Source: Competibacter_A sp037045535 (GTDB lineage Bacteria; Pseudomonadota; Gammaproteobacteria; Competibacterales; Competibacteraceae). Taken from it: a DNA stretch of 64,000 bases. The notes below the pieces were generated by a model that saw only the letters and a list, made by a program, of their open reading frames with translations, did no database searches and was not told the origin of the DNA. The stretch lies in assembly GCA_037045535.1 (NCBI GenBank), contig JBAOHI010000082.1, forward strand, positions 372,001-436,000, read 5' to 3'. The translations under genes and the position numbers were made by a program. Shown here in pieces: positions 37,439 through 46,965 of this stretch. Every line of letters starts with the position of its first letter. Position 1 is the stretch's first letter.

Positions 37439-37903
37439 TCAGCCTCGCGATTCGACCTGAAAACTGTAGCCATGGCGTTTAAAAGCCAAGGATTCGTAAA
37501 AAGCGTGCGCATCCTCGCGCCGGAGGTTGGAAGAAAGCGCCAGCTTGTAGCAACCCGCCTCCTGGCAACGCCTCATGGCAAATCGCATCATCGCTTTTCC
37601 GATTCCACGTCCGCGCCAAGCTGGACTCACCGCCACATCCTCCACTACCCCCGACCGGGCACCGGAATGCCCGAGATTATCCATAATGAGCAAAGCCAGT
37701 GTGCCGACGAGTTGTCCATCGCACTCGGCTACATAAATCTGGTAGTCGGGATAGTGCCGCATTCGCTCGAAGATCGATTCCGCCTGCTCTAGCGGCAACG
37801 CCACGTCATCCAGGCCGGATCGTACATAGAGTTCCAGAATGGCTCCCAGATCGCGCCTTTCGGCAGTTCGGATAGTGGGAACACAATCAAGGCATATCGT
37901 CAC
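37439..37903 (-). CDS. GNAT family N-acetyltransferase
   Basis: A 154-residue protein with the GNAT fold. RTAERRDLGAILELYVRSG is at the N-terminus, and LVGTLALLIMDNLGHSGARS gives beta4. VVEDVAVSPAWRGRGIGKAMM carries the acetyl-CoA pyrophosphate loop (R-G-x-G-I-G), and EDAHAFYESLAFKRHGYSF closes the fold. Substrate unknown. It lies immediately downstream of pmbA on the same strand. Confidence 0.9.
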   Translation of the reverse strand: MTICLDCVPTIRTAERRDLGAILELYVRSGLDDVALPLEQAESIFERMRHYPDYQIYVAECDGQLVGTLALLIMDNLGHSGARSGVVEDVAVSPAWRGRGIGKAMMRFAMRRCQEAGCYKLALSSNLRREDAHAFYESLAFKRHGYSFQVESRG

Positions 37904-37909
37904 ACGAAT

Positions 37910-39265
37910 TTACTCACCCGCCACCGTCATTTGCTCCAGCAGCAGGGAACCACAGCGGATACCACCGCGTACGTCCATGTCGTTGCCGACTGCGACGATG
38001 CTTTTGAACATCTGGTCGAGGTTGCCGGCGATGGTAATTTCGTGAACCGGATATTGAGGTTCGCCATTTTCTACCCAAAATCCTGCCGCGCCGCGCGAAT
38101 AATCGCCAGTCACTGGATTGATGCCATGACCGAGCAATTCAGTCACCCATAAACCAGTTCCCAATTGCTGCAACAGACCGGTGTGGTCGAGTGCGCCCGG
38201 TTCAACGATCAGGTTGTGGAGACCACCGGCGTTGCCGGTCGTCTCCATACCCAATCGACGGGCGGAATAGCTATCCAGCACGTAGCCTTGCAGCACCCCG
38301 CTAGCGACCAAATCGCGATCGGTCGTGGTAACCCCCTCACCGTCGAACGGGGCACTGGCCAAGGCTTTGGGCAGATGCGGTCGTTCGCGAATGGTCACAG
38401 ACTCTGGAAAGACTGCCGTGCCCAGTCGATTCAGTAGAAACGACGCCTTACGGTATAGCGCTCCACCGCGAATGGCTGCGGTGAAGTGACCGATCAAACC
38501 GCGGGCCAGTTCCGGTGCGAACAAGACCGGCACCTGTCGGGTTCCCAGCCGGCGACTGCCAAGCCGACGCAAGGCTCGCTGTGCGGCTTTTTGCCCGACC
38601 GCGACTGGCGTTTCCAGATCATGGTGGTCGCGCCCTACCGTGTACCAGTGATTGCGCTGCATCCCACTGTCGTCCTGAGCGATCACCGAGCAGCTCATCG
38701 AGTGGCGAGTGGTTGGATAACCGCCACAAAAGCCGTTCGAGTTGCCGTAGGCCACCAATCCCGCATGAGCGGCGACGCTGCCACCTTCGGAATTGCGGAT
38801 GCGCGGATCGCACGCCAACGCTGCCGCTTCGCACTCGCGGGCTAGCACGATAGCCTCCTCGGCGGACAGCGACCAAGGATGGTAGAGATCGAGGTCCGGA
38901 ATGTTCCGCGCCAAGCGCTCGGGATCGGCCAATCCCGCATGGGGATCGGCGGCGGTATGACGAGCAATAGCGCAAGCGCTGTGCACGGTGTCGCGAATCG
39001 CCTCCGGCCGCCAGTCGGCGGTACTGGCCGAGCCGCGACTTTGGCCAATGTAGACCGTCACGCCCAGTCCTCGCTGGCGGTGATGTTCCAGCGTTTCAAC
39101 TTCACCCAAGCGGACGGTGACAGATAGAGCGCTGCCGAAACTGACGGCCGCCTCGGCGGCCGTGGCGCCTTGGGCGCGCGCCTCGGCGAGAATGTCGTCG
39201 ACCAAGGTTGCCAGTTGTTCCCGAGCGGGCAACGGGGCGGTGGTAGCAGTAACGGATGTGGGCAT
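37910..39265 (-). CDS. pmbA: Metalloprotease PmbA/TldE
   Basis: About 451 residues, the usual PmbA length. Family features: GVTVYIGQSRGSASTADWRP, RNSEGGSVAAHAGLVAYGNS, LFAPELARGLIGHFTAAIRG, and the C-terminal INPVTGDYSRGAAGFWVENG. With TldD it forms a protease that processes unfolded peptides such as microcin or PQQ precursors and CcdA-like antitoxins. The ATG at 39265 fits the family; the open frame further upstream (to 39535) looks non-coding. Confidence 0.93.
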   Translation of the reverse strand: MPTSVTATTAPLPAREQLATLVDDILAEARAQGATAAEAAVSFGSALSVTVRLGEVETLEHHRQRGLGVTVYIGQSRGSASTADWRPEAIRDTVHSACAIARHTAADPHAGLADPERLARNIPDLDLYHPWSLSAEEAIVLARECEAAALACDPRIRNSEGGSVAAHAGLVAYGNSNGFCGGYPTTRHSMSCSVIAQDDSGMQRNHWYTVGRDHHDLETPVAVGQKAAQRALRRLGSRRLGTRQVPVLFAPELARGLIGHFTAAIRGGALYRKASFLLNRLGTAVFPESVTIRERPHLPKALASAPFDGEGVTTTDRDLVASGVLQGYVLDSYSARRLGMETTGNAGGLHNLIVEPGALDHTGLLQQLGTGLWVTELLGHGINPVTGDYSRGAAGFWVENGEPQYPVHEITIAGNLDQMFKSIVAVGNDMDVRGGIRCGSLLLEQMTVAGE

Positions 39266-39775
39266 CGTAAAAACCGGTGTCGGATTGGCTATGACGGAGC
39301 TGCGGTCGAAAATGGGATTGTCGGGTGACCAGTGGGGTTGCCAGTGGTCGCTATCCGACGACTTCTTTGCAATGAGACAAAAAGTCGGCAAAAGGATATC
39401 GTTTTGCAAGCACTCTTTCGGTTGACGTGGTCCCGATTCGAACCAGGATATCAGGCTGCGACGGAGTTTTCTGAAACTCTCATACACGGGGTCGACCTGG
39501 ATCTGAATTTTTTCAAGGATGTCGAGGTGTTGCAATGGTTGAATCGCAAATGATCAAACCCGCCTTGTCCCTTGAACCCCAGGTTGGCTGACCCCACTTT
39601 GGCAACCGGGTTGAGGGTGGGGCGCGATGATTCCACCCCACTTGGAAAAGTCGTGTATCTTGGAAAGGTCGCGCATCGCATAGCAAATGGACATTGATAA
39701 ATCACGTATTATCCGAATGTTAGCATGATCGGATAATGAAATATTGATCACAATCCTGTTGGAGATTGGAGCCTG
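39266..39775. other. Intergenic region between pmbA and sohB
   Basis: About 510 bases between divergent genes. Short frames on either strand resemble no family I know. It contains GGGG-rich imperfect repeats around 39580-39650 and an 8-bp inverted repeat (ATTATCCG at 39708-39715, CGGATAAT at 39730-39737) 38 bases before sohB that could be an operator. The usual pmbA neighbour yjgA is not here. Confidence 0.4.
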
Positions 39776-40765
39776 ATGGAATTTCTGAGCGAATACGGCA
39801 TGTTTTTGGCGAAGGCCGCGACCCTCGTCGTGGCGGTGCTGGTGGTGGTCGGTGGCATCGTGGCGCTGGTGCGGCGAGGCGAGGGCCAACCGGAAATCCG
39901 GGGACGATTGGATATCCGTCATCTAAACGAGACCTACGACAGCATGGCTTTTGCGCTCAAGGCCGCGACGCTGCCGAAGAAAGCGTTCAAGCAATTTCAG
40001 AAGGAACATAAGGCGCGGGAGAAACAGCACGAAAAGACTGAACGCCGCCGCGTGTTCGTGCTGAATTTTCACGGTGATATTCGGGCGGTAGCAGTGGCTT
40101 CCCTGCGCGAGGAAGTCACCGCAGTGCTAACTGCCGCTCAGCCGGAAGATGAGGTAATGGTCCGCTTGGAAAGCGCCGGTGGGTTGGTGCACGCTTATGG
40201 CTTGGCGGCGGCGCAATTGCTGCGAATTCGTGACCGCCGGGTGAAATTGACGGTGGCGGTGGACAAAGTGGCAGCCAGCGGCGGTTACATGATGGCCTGC
40301 GTGGCCGACCACATTTTGGCCGCACCGTTCGCCGTGGTCGGTTCGATCGGCGTGATCGCCCAGCTACCGAACTTCAACCGCCTACTCAAGAAGCACGATG
40401 TCGATTACGAACAGTTCATGGCGGGCGAATTCAAACGTACGGTGACGATTTTCGGTGAGAACACCGATCAGAGTCGGCGCAAATTTCAGGAGGAAATCGA
40501 GGACACCCATGCCCTGTTTAAGGATTTCGTCAAAACCCATCGTCCCCGCGTCGATTTGGAACGCGTGGCGACCGGTGAACATTGGTATGGCACGCGGGCG
40601 CTAGAATGCCAGTTAGTAGATGAGCTGCGTACCAGCGACGATTATCTGCTGACCGTCAGCGCCGATGCCGATTTATACGAAGTCATCTATACCGGTAAAA
40701 AACCTTGGCTGGCACGGTTGCTTGCCCATACCGGGGAAACGTTTGGACAGTTCCGGGGAATCTGA
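39776..40765 (+). CDS. sohB: Inner-membrane S49 peptidase SohB
   Basis: A 329-residue protein with an N-terminal membrane helix (about 8-31) and an S49 protease domain. RLESAGGLVHAYG holds the presumed nucleophile Ser (the usual SPGG reads SAGG here), and VAVDKVAASGGYMMACVAD carries the Lys of the Ser-Lys dyad. FAVVGSIGVIAQLPNFNRLL follows. It degrades membrane-associated proteins on the periplasmic side. GGAG lies upstream of the ATG. Confidence 0.93.
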   Translation: MEFLSEYGMFLAKAATLVVAVLVVVGGIVALVRRGEGQPEIRGRLDIRHLNETYDSMAFALKAATLPKKAFKQFQKEHKAREKQHEKTERRRVFVLNFHGDIRAVAVASLREEVTAVLTAAQPEDEVMVRLESAGGLVHAYGLAAAQLLRIRDRRVKLTVAVDKVAASGGYMMACVADHILAAPFAVVGSIGVIAQLPNFNRLLKKHDVDYEQFMAGEFKRTVTIFGENTDQSRRKFQEEIEDTHALFKDFVKTHRPRVDLERVATGEHWYGTRALECQLVDELRTSDDYLLTVSADADLYEVIYTGKKPWLARLLAHTGETFGQFRGI

Positions 40766-40820
40766 GTCAAGCGAGGATCCATACGCTTAGTGGTGTGGGC
40801 ATCGTGAAATGCTGAGCCAC

Positions 40821-41309
40821 TCAGAAGGGAATATCGTCGTCGAAACCGTTATCCGGTCCTGGCATGGGTGCCGCTGGAGAGCGAGGTGCCGCCGCCGGGT
40901 ATTGTTGCGGTGGGGCAGAGGGCGGTTCTCCGCTTCCGCCCTCCGGCCCGAACGGCACGCTGCCACCGGAACCGCCGCGTCCGCCTAGCATTTTCATCTC
41001 GTTGGCGATAATTTCGGTGGTGTAGCGATCCTGGCCGTTCTTGTCCTGCCACTTGCGGGTCTGCAAACGTCCCTCCACGAAAACCGAAGAACCTTTCCGC
41101 AGATATTGGCCGACGACTTCCGCGTGGGGGCTGTAAAACACCACATTGTGCCACTCGGTGCGTTCCTGCTTCTCACCGGTGTTGCGATCCTTCCAGACCT
41201 CGTTGGTCGCGATGGTCACGTTAGCGACCGCCCGGCCACTGGGCATGTAGCGCACTTCCGGGTCTTTGCCCAAGTTACCGATTAGGATGACTTTGTTGAC
41301 ACTGGCCAT
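40821..41309 (-). CDS. ssb: Single-stranded DNA-binding protein
   Basis: A 162-residue protein. The OB fold begins MASVNKVILIGNLGKDPEVR and includes WHNVVFYSPHAEVVGQYLRK and VEGRLQTRKWQDKNGQ. A Gly/Pro/Ala linker leads to the acidic tip DDDIPF that recruits replication and repair partners. The MFS gene is upstream on the same strand, the gene order seen in many gammaproteobacteria. Confidence 0.97.
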   Translation of the reverse strand: MASVNKVILIGNLGKDPEVRYMPSGRAVANVTIATNEVWKDRNTGEKQERTEWHNVVFYSPHAEVVGQYLRKGSSVFVEGRLQTRKWQDKNGQDRYTTEIIANEMKMLGGRGGSGGSVPFGPEGGSGEPPSAPPQQYPAAAPRSPAAPMPGPDNGFDDDIPF

Positions 41310-41387
41310 GATGAGTTTTGCTCCAGCAAATGAGATCGATGCCCGGCATCATGCCATAGATTTGTAGGCTGGCCGAGATTTGCCCGC

Positions 41388-42773
41388 CTAGCATCCGGTC
41401 GCCACGAGCTCCCGCAGCGCGATTTCGTCCAGAACGTGCCGATCCACCTTGAGATACGCCACGCCTTCGGCAGCGACGACCACCGCTTCCGCCACGCCTT
41501 GGACCTCGCTCAGTCGTGAGGCTAACAACTGCGCCTCCACTTCGTCGAGATCGCCCACATTAAGCAGATAGCTGCTCAAGTAGCGCGGATTTGCCATGTT
41601 CCAAGCCACCAGCAGCCATGCTATCGCGCCGAAGGTGGTGAAAGCGAACACGCCTTTTAAGCCCAGTAGCCCGCGCAGCCAACCGCCTATCGCCCCACCC
41701 GCGAATGCTCCGAGAAATTGGCTGCTAGAGTAAATACCCATCGCCGTACCTTTGGCGTCGGGTGGCGCCATCTTGGCGATCAGGGACGGCAAGGTCGCTT
41801 CCAGAAGATTGAACGCGGAAAAGAACACCAACAGCAGTGCTGCTATTTCCAGCACTGTGTCGTGCAAGTTTAATAATCCAAATTCGGTCGCGGCCAGGGT
41901 CAGAATTGCCCCGACGAAAACCGCCTTCAGCTGACGGTATTTTTCGGCCACGATGATGAGCGGGACCATCGCTGCCATCGAGAACAGTAGCGCCAGGAGA
42001 TAAATCTCCCAATGCTGATTACTCGGCAGGCCGGCGTCGCGCAGAGCCAGCGGCACCGCGACGAACGTGGCGGTCAGCAATAGGTGCAGGGTAAAGATAC
42101 CGAAGTTCAGCCGCAACAACTGACCGTCCAGCAGCACGCGCCCGAACTGGGAAGCGACGGGTTCGGCGTCGCGGTGCACGCGGCTGGATACTGGGTCGGG
42201 TACCTGAAACCGCACCACGGCAATCCCGAGCAAGGCGAACAGACTGGTCAGCCAAAAGATGCCGGGCACGCCAATCCAGCTGTTCAACACTGGCCCCAAA
42301 ATCATCGAGGCAGCGAATGATAGGCCAATGGTGACGCCGATCGTCGCCATGACCTTGATGCGATGTTCTTCACGGGTCAGATCAGCGGCCAGTGCCATCA
42401 CTGCCGCCGATACCGCTCCGCCGCCTTGCAAGGCTCGACCCAAGATCACCCCATAAATCGAATCGGCCAGTGCCGCGACCATGCTACCGGCAGCGAAGAT
42501 CAGTAAACCGATATAAATTATTCGCTTACGACCGTAGTGATCGGACAGGAAGCCGAAGGGAATCTGAAACAGTGCTTGGCTGAAGCCGTAAATACCGATG
42601 GCCAAACCCGCCAGCGCTGGCGTGTTACCGCGCAGGTGTTCGGCGTACAGGGCGAACACCGGTAAGATCATGAACAAACCCAGCATCCGCAGCGAAAAGA
42701 CACCTGCCAACCAGAACGCCGCCCGACGTTCGGTGGCGGTCATCTGCTCCGATGTGAAACCACCTACCTTCAT
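41388..42773 (-). CDS. MFS transporter
   Basis: A 461-residue protein with about 12 hydrophobic segments. The MFS loop 2-3 motif is visible as GFLSDHYGRKRIIYIG. The last ~65 residues form a soluble tail (LNVGDLDEVEAQLLASRLSE, GVAYLKVDRHVLDEIALREL), as in the MFS protein commonly found upstream of ssb. Substrate unknown; a YajR-like drug or proton exporter is possible because YajR also has a C-terminal soluble domain. Confidence 0.9.
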   Translation of the reverse strand: MKVGGFTSEQMTATERRAAFWLAGVFSLRMLGLFMILPVFALYAEHLRGNTPALAGLAIGIYGFSQALFQIPFGFLSDHYGRKRIIYIGLLIFAAGSMVAALADSIYGVILGRALQGGGAVSAAVMALAADLTREEHRIKVMATIGVTIGLSFAASMILGPVLNSWIGVPGIFWLTSLFALLGIAVVRFQVPDPVSSRVHRDAEPVASQFGRVLLDGQLLRLNFGIFTLHLLLTATFVAVPLALRDAGLPSNQHWEIYLLALLFSMAAMVPLIIVAEKYRQLKAVFVGAILTLAATEFGLLNLHDTVLEIAALLLVFFSAFNLLEATLPSLIAKMAPPDAKGTAMGIYSSSQFLGAFAGGAIGGWLRGLLGLKGVFAFTTFGAIAWLLVAWNMANPRYLSSYLLNVGDLDEVEAQLLASRLSEVQGVAEAVVVAAEGVAYLKVDRHVLDEIALRELVATGC

Positions 42774-43176
42774 TCCGCTCTAAGCCTCCGCAATCTTCGG
42801 ATCAAGGCTGCTAATGGTACTATCCTCGTTGGTGACGCGCATTGCATAAAGATTGTGAAGGATCAGAAAGGTGGCCAGCAGGGTTGGTTGGCCTCCAGAT
42901 GCGGTGGTGGCGCAAAGATACCGCTGCGATCCGGGATTGCACGGTCAATTCGCTTGCTTGGAAACTGAGGTTCGAGATGATCAGCACAAGAGCAAGGTCA
43001 ATCAGCGTGTAGTCACGACAAATCCGAGGCAATTTGCCTAAGATGTGTCATCGAATAAACCCGATAACGGCGAACGCTAAATGAATGGCGTTCTCGTATT
43101 TTATAATGGATATTGATGCTTTTTGTGATATTTCTCTGGCTTTCGGAAACCGAACTTTACAAGCTCGGAGAGACTA
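42774..43176. other. AT-rich intergenic region
   Basis: About 400 bases upstream of the small lipoprotein gene, clearly more AT-rich than its surroundings. A TATAAT hexamer at 43102-43107 has no good -35. No coding frame looks real. Confidence 0.35.
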
Positions 43177-43205
43177 TTGACAGAGTTGCAATATTTTTGT
43201 ATCAA
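43177..43205 (+). promoter_or_regulatory. Sigma-70-like promoter for the small lipoprotein gene
   Basis: TTGACA (43177-43182), a 17-base spacer, then TATCAA (43200-43205, four of six consensus bases). The ATG lies about 54 bases downstream with GGAGGA before it. Confidence 0.5.
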
Positions 43206-43258
43206 ATAAGGGGTGAAGTCTATTTGTGTTATATCAGATAATTTGGAGGAGCATTGAT

Positions 43259-43546
43259 ATGTCGTCTAAAGTTATTCATTCAAACATATCTAAATTGATG
43301 ACTGTGCTGTCCATTGTACTGCTCGTTTTTGTCGCTACCGGTTGCGAGAAGCAACCAGCGGAAGGCCCCGCCGAACAGGCTGGAAAAAAGATTGATCAAA
43401 CCATGGAAAAAGCGGAGCTCAAAACTCAACAAGCAGCAAGTGCTATAAAAGAAATGACGAAAGATGCAGCTGATGCGACGGGTAAAGCGGTAGAAGAAAC
43501 TGGTCGTGCCATTGAAAAGACTGGTGAAGCGATACAGCAAAAATAA
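43259..43546 (+). CDS. Small Ala/Lys-rich helical lipoprotein
   Basis: A 95-residue protein with a lipoprotein signal (SIVLLVFVATGC, lipobox Cys at about 30). The mature part is a charged amphipathic helix rich in Lys, Glu, Ala and Thr with repeats such as GKAVEETGRAIEKTGEAIQ. It resembles LEA-like or entericidin-neighbour stress proteins, but no specific family is certain. GGAGGA lies 9 bases before the ATG. It is followed by a GlsB/YeaQ membrane protein, so an envelope-stress role is a reasonable guess. Confidence 0.75.
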   Translation: MSSKVIHSNISKLMTVLSIVLLVFVATGCEKQPAEGPAEQAGKKIDQTMEKAELKTQQAASAIKEMTKDAADATGKAVEETGRAIEKTGEAIQQK

Positions 43547-43620
43547 GCGAGGAAGATTGACTTGTTGCCAAAATCTAGTTGTACTCGTACTCATCTGTGG
43601 TGGATTGAGAGGTTGAAATT

Positions 43621-43875
43621 ATGCATGATATAACAGCCTTGTTGATTTTTCTAGCAGTTGGTGCATTGGCTGGTTGGTTGGCAGGACAAATCATAAAAGG
43701 AGGTGGCTTTGGTATTGTGGGTAATATCATCGTCGGGGTGATTGGTTCCATTCTCGGCGGTGTTCTTTTCCGAGTGCTTGGAATAACTGCATTTGGCTTG
43801 CTCGGATCGATTATCATGGCCACACTGGGGGCAGTTATCCTGCTGTTTCTAATCGGCCTGATCAAAAAAGCATAG
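43621..43875 (+). CDS. GlsB/YeaQ/YmgE family stress-response membrane protein
   Basis: An 84-residue, almost entirely hydrophobic protein with the transglycosylase-associated (Tag1) pattern: FLAVGALAGWLAGQIIKGGG, GIVGNIIVGVIGSILGGVLF and a Lys-Lys end. Three membrane helices are visible. Such proteins are induced by general stress. GAGAGG lies upstream of the ATG. It lies 74 bases after the small lipoprotein gene and probably shares its promoter. Confidence 0.88.
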   Translation: MHDITALLIFLAVGALAGWLAGQIIKGGGFGIVGNIIVGVIGSILGGVLFRVLGITAFGLLGSIIMATLGAVILLFLIGLIKKA

Positions 43876-44003
43876 ACTCTTTTCTGATAATGAGAGACAA
43901 GGCCTTGATGTCTGAAGTAGGCTCTGAAAGTTGAGAAAATGTTCGATACTTTTCGATACGTTGAGGGAGAAGGTCAACCAAATCCGAACGGATGATATGA
44001 TGC

Positions 44004-44039
44004 CGACGGACGGCACTGTCGTGCCGCCGTCGTGTTTTT
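44004..44039 (+). terminator. Rho-independent terminator between the YeaQ-like gene and katA
   Basis: GACGGACGGCAC and GTGCCGCCGTC pair with one bulged base around loop TGT, followed by GTGTTTTT (T run at 44035-44039). It ends plus-strand transcription just before the convergent catalase gene. Confidence 0.65.
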
Positions 44040-44042
44040 ATA

Positions 44043-45512
44043 TCATGCTTGTTCTGGAGTAGAGACTTCGCTCAAGGCAATGTCTAATGCCTTGGCGATA
44101 CCGGCGCCATAAGCGGGATCGGCTTTCAAGCAGTGGTGGATATGGCGAAGCTGGATCTCGCGCGGAACGCCTGCCATGGAGCGGGCGGTGTTCTCGAACA
44201 ATGCCTGTTGCTGGGCGGTACTCATCAGACGAAACAGTGCGCCCGGCTGCGAATAATAGTCCCCATCCTCGCGGTGATTCCAATGATCGGCCGCGCCTTC
44301 CAGACTCAACGGCGGCTCGGCGAAATCCGGCTGCTCGGCCCATTCGCCCTGATCGTTCGGCTCGTAGCCTAGAGTACTGCCGTGGTTACCATCGACCCGC
44401 ATCAGACCGTCGCGGTGATAGCTGTGGACCGGGCAGCGTGGCGCATTGACCGGAATGAGGTGATGGTTCACGCCCAGCCGATAGCGTTGAGCATCGCCGT
44501 AGGAGAACAGCCGTCCCTGCAACATCTTGTCGGGCGAGAAACCGATGCCGGGCACTACGTTGGCGGGATTGAAAGCCGACTGTTCTACTTCCGCGAAAAA
44601 GTTTTCCGGATTGCGGTTCAGTTCCATTACGCCGACCTCGATCAGTGGGTAATCCTGGTGGGGCCAAATCTTAGTCAGATCGAAAGGGTTATAGGGCACT
44701 TTTGAAGCATCAGCTTCCGGCATGATCTGCACCTTGAGCGTCCATTTCGGGAAATCGCCTTGTTCGATGCTCTCGTACAGGTCCCGCTGGTGGCTTTCGC
44801 GGTCCTTGCCGATGATCGCCTCGGCTTCGGCATCGGTCAGATTTTTGATGCCTTGGTGCGACTTGAAATGGAATTTGACCCAGTAACGCTCCTGCTTGGC
44901 ATTGATGAAGCTGAAGGTGTGGCTGCCAAAGCCGTGCATGTGGCGATAAGTCGCCGGAATACCGCGATCCGACATGACGATGGTGATCTGATGCAGGGCC
45001 TCCGGCAGCGAGGTCCAGAAATCCCAGTTGTTCTTGGCGCTGCGCATATTGGTACGCGGGTCGCGCTTGACGGCATGGTTGAGGTCGGGGAACTTGAGCG
45101 GATCGCGCAGGAAGAACACCGGCGTGTTGTTGCCGACCAGGTCCCAGTTACCTTCGTCGGTGTAGAACTTCACCGCGAAACCGCGAATATCACGCTCGGC
45201 ATCAGCGGCGCCGCGTTCGCCGGCTACGGTGGTGAAGCGAGCGAATAACTCGGTTTTTTTGCCGACTTGAGAGAAGATTTTCGCCCGCGTGTACTGTGTG
45301 ATGTCGTTCGTTACCGTGAAGGTGCCATAGGCGCCGGAGCCTTTGGCGTGCATCCGCCGTTCGGGGATGACTTCGCGGTCGAAGTGAGCGAGTTTTTCCA
45401 GGAACCAAACGTCCTGCAACAGTTGGGGGCCGCGTGGTCCGGCGGTCATCACGTTCTGATTGTGGGCAACGGGACAGCCGGCGTTAGTGGTCAGTTTCTT
45501 TGGGTCGCTCAT
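44043..45512 (-). CDS. katA: Monofunctional haem catalase (small-subunit clade)
   Basis: A 489-residue catalase that dismutates hydrogen peroxide. The distal His is in ERRMHAKGSGAYGTF (about 54-68). The catalytic Asn lies in the DEGNWDLVGNNTPVFF region, and the proximal haem Tyr in RLFSYGDAQRYRLG. The length fits clade 3. AGGAG lies 7 bases before the ATG. It is a single gene, convergent with the upstream plus-strand cluster. Confidence 0.96.
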   Translation of the reverse strand: MSDPKKLTTNAGCPVAHNQNVMTAGPRGPQLLQDVWFLEKLAHFDREVIPERRMHAKGSGAYGTFTVTNDITQYTRAKIFSQVGKKTELFARFTTVAGERGAADAERDIRGFAVKFYTDEGNWDLVGNNTPVFFLRDPLKFPDLNHAVKRDPRTNMRSAKNNWDFWTSLPEALHQITIVMSDRGIPATYRHMHGFGSHTFSFINAKQERYWVKFHFKSHQGIKNLTDAEAEAIIGKDRESHQRDLYESIEQGDFPKWTLKVQIMPEADASKVPYNPFDLTKIWPHQDYPLIEVGVMELNRNPENFFAEVEQSAFNPANVVPGIGFSPDKMLQGRLFSYGDAQRYRLGVNHHLIPVNAPRCPVHSYHRDGLMRVDGNHGSTLGYEPNDQGEWAEQPDFAEPPLSLEGAADHWNHREDGDYYSQPGALFRLMSTAQQQALFENTARSMAGVPREIQLRHIHHCLKADPAYGAGIAKALDIALSEVSTPEQA

Positions 45513-45855
45513 GGTAGACTCCTACTCGATCATGGGTCAGTATGTTTGCGGCAAGAGGTTCATCGTCTCGTGCATTAGCAAAATTCTGAGAGCGATGCGG
45601 GTACGCTACCCGTGGAATCCACTATTGCAAAAACCCAGCTTTATAAGAAATCGAATATAGTGAAATTATTGATAGTTTATTTCTATTGAAAAAGCGGTAG
45701 CCTAAATTTGTCTAGGCTCAATGTGATGGGGTAAAAATTAAAGTTGCCTGACACAGAGGACTTGCTGGAACCATGATTTGGGCGCGACAACATCGAAATG
45801 AACAGCAAGGGCGATGACTTGAGCGATAGCGGAATGAAGTGGAGCCTGTAAACCC
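45513..45855. other. Intergenic region between katA and yejB
   Basis: About 340 bases, AT-rich around 45640-45700, between divergent genes. Promoters for both are expected here. I could not identify an OxyR site or a convincing gene. GGAG at 45841 is the yejB ribosome site. Confidence 0.35.
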
Positions 45856-46962
45856 TTGCTTGCCTATATTCTCCGGCGTCTGGCGCTGATTCCACTGACG
45901 TTGCTCGGCATCATCGCGATCAACTTCGCGATTGTGCAGATCGCGCCTGGCGGGCCGGTAGAGCAATTGCTAGCCCAGCTCAAGAATACCGCTGTTTCCG
46001 CCACCGCCCGGGTCGGTGGGGGAGAAAGCGTCGAAGCGGGACGCAGCAGCGTGGGACAGCAAGGTGCCACTGGTCCTGGCGCTTATCGTGGCGCCCAGGG
46101 TCTCGACCCCGCTTTCATCGCCGAACTGAACCGCCAGTTTGGTTTTGACCAACCGGCCTATCTGCGTTTCGGACGGATGATCGGCGATTATCTGACCTTT
46201 GATCTCGGCAGAAGCTATTTCCGCGACCGCGACGTGCTGGATTTGGTGTTGGACAAGTTGCCGGTATCGATCTCGCTGGGGGTATGGAGCACCTTGTTGA
46301 TTTATGTCATCTCCATTCCGTTGGGAATCGCCAAGGCGGTGCACGATGGTTCGCGCTTCGACGTACTGAGCAGCACGGCGGTTATCGTCGGTTACGCTAT
46401 TCCGGCATTTCTGTTCGCGATTTTGCTGATCATCGTGTTCGCTGGCGGACGCTATCTAAATTGGTTTCCGCTGCGAGGACTCACCTCGGACAACTGGGCC
46501 GATCTGAGTGGGCCAGCACGGATTCTGGACTATTTCTGGCATCTCACCCTGCCGGTGACGGCGATGGTGATCGGCGGTTTTGCCTCGCTGACGATGCTGA
46601 CCAAAAATTCGTTTCTAGATGAAATCAACAAGCAGTACGTGATCACCGCCCGTGCCAAGGGTCTAAGCGAGGGGCGAGTACTGTATGGGCATGTCTTTCG
46701 CAACGCGATGCTGTTGGTGATTGCCGGATTTCCGGCAACTTTAGTGGGCATGCTGTTTGCCGGTTCGCTCCTGATCGAGGTCATCTTCTCGCTGGATGGT
46801 CTTGGACTGTTGGGATTTGAGGCGGTGATCAAGCGCGACTATCCGGTGATGTTCGGGACGCTGTACGTATTCAGCCTGATCGGCCTGCTGCTGAATCTGG
46901 TGAGCGACCTGACCTATCAGCTGGTTGATCCGCGCATTGATTTCGCCACGCGGGAAGGTTGA
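45856..46962 (+). CDS. yejB: Peptide/microcin C-type ABC transporter permease YejB
   Basis: A 368-residue inner-membrane permease. The N-terminus is typical (LAYILRRLALIPLTLLGIIA, INFAIVQIAPGGPVEQ). A long periplasmic insert is followed by the ABC-2 EAA-like region (DEINKQYVITARAKGLSEG, VFRNAMLLVI) and the end QLVDPRIDF. The start is TTG, with GGAG 11 bases upstream; no ATG fits the family N-terminus. yejE follows 3 bases later. No yejA or yejF is in the window. Confidence 0.92.
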   Translation: MLAYILRRLALIPLTLLGIIAINFAIVQIAPGGPVEQLLAQLKNTAVSATARVGGGESVEAGRSSVGQQGATGPGAYRGAQGLDPAFIAELNRQFGFDQPAYLRFGRMIGDYLTFDLGRSYFRDRDVLDLVLDKLPVSISLGVWSTLLIYVISIPLGIAKAVHDGSRFDVLSSTAVIVGYAIPAFLFAILLIIVFAGGRYLNWFPLRGLTSDNWADLSGPARILDYFWHLTLPVTAMVIGGFASLTMLTKNSFLDEINKQYVITARAKGLSEGRVLYGHVFRNAMLLVIAGFPATLVGMLFAGSLLIEVIFSLDGLGLLGFEAVIKRDYPVMFGTLYVFSLIGLLLNLVSDLTYQLVDPRIDFATREG

Positions 46963-46965
46963 GCG

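Noticed and set aside
39266..39535. N-terminal extension of pmbA to 39535
   Set aside because: The extra 90 residues have no PmbA similarity; the family start matches the ATG at 39265.
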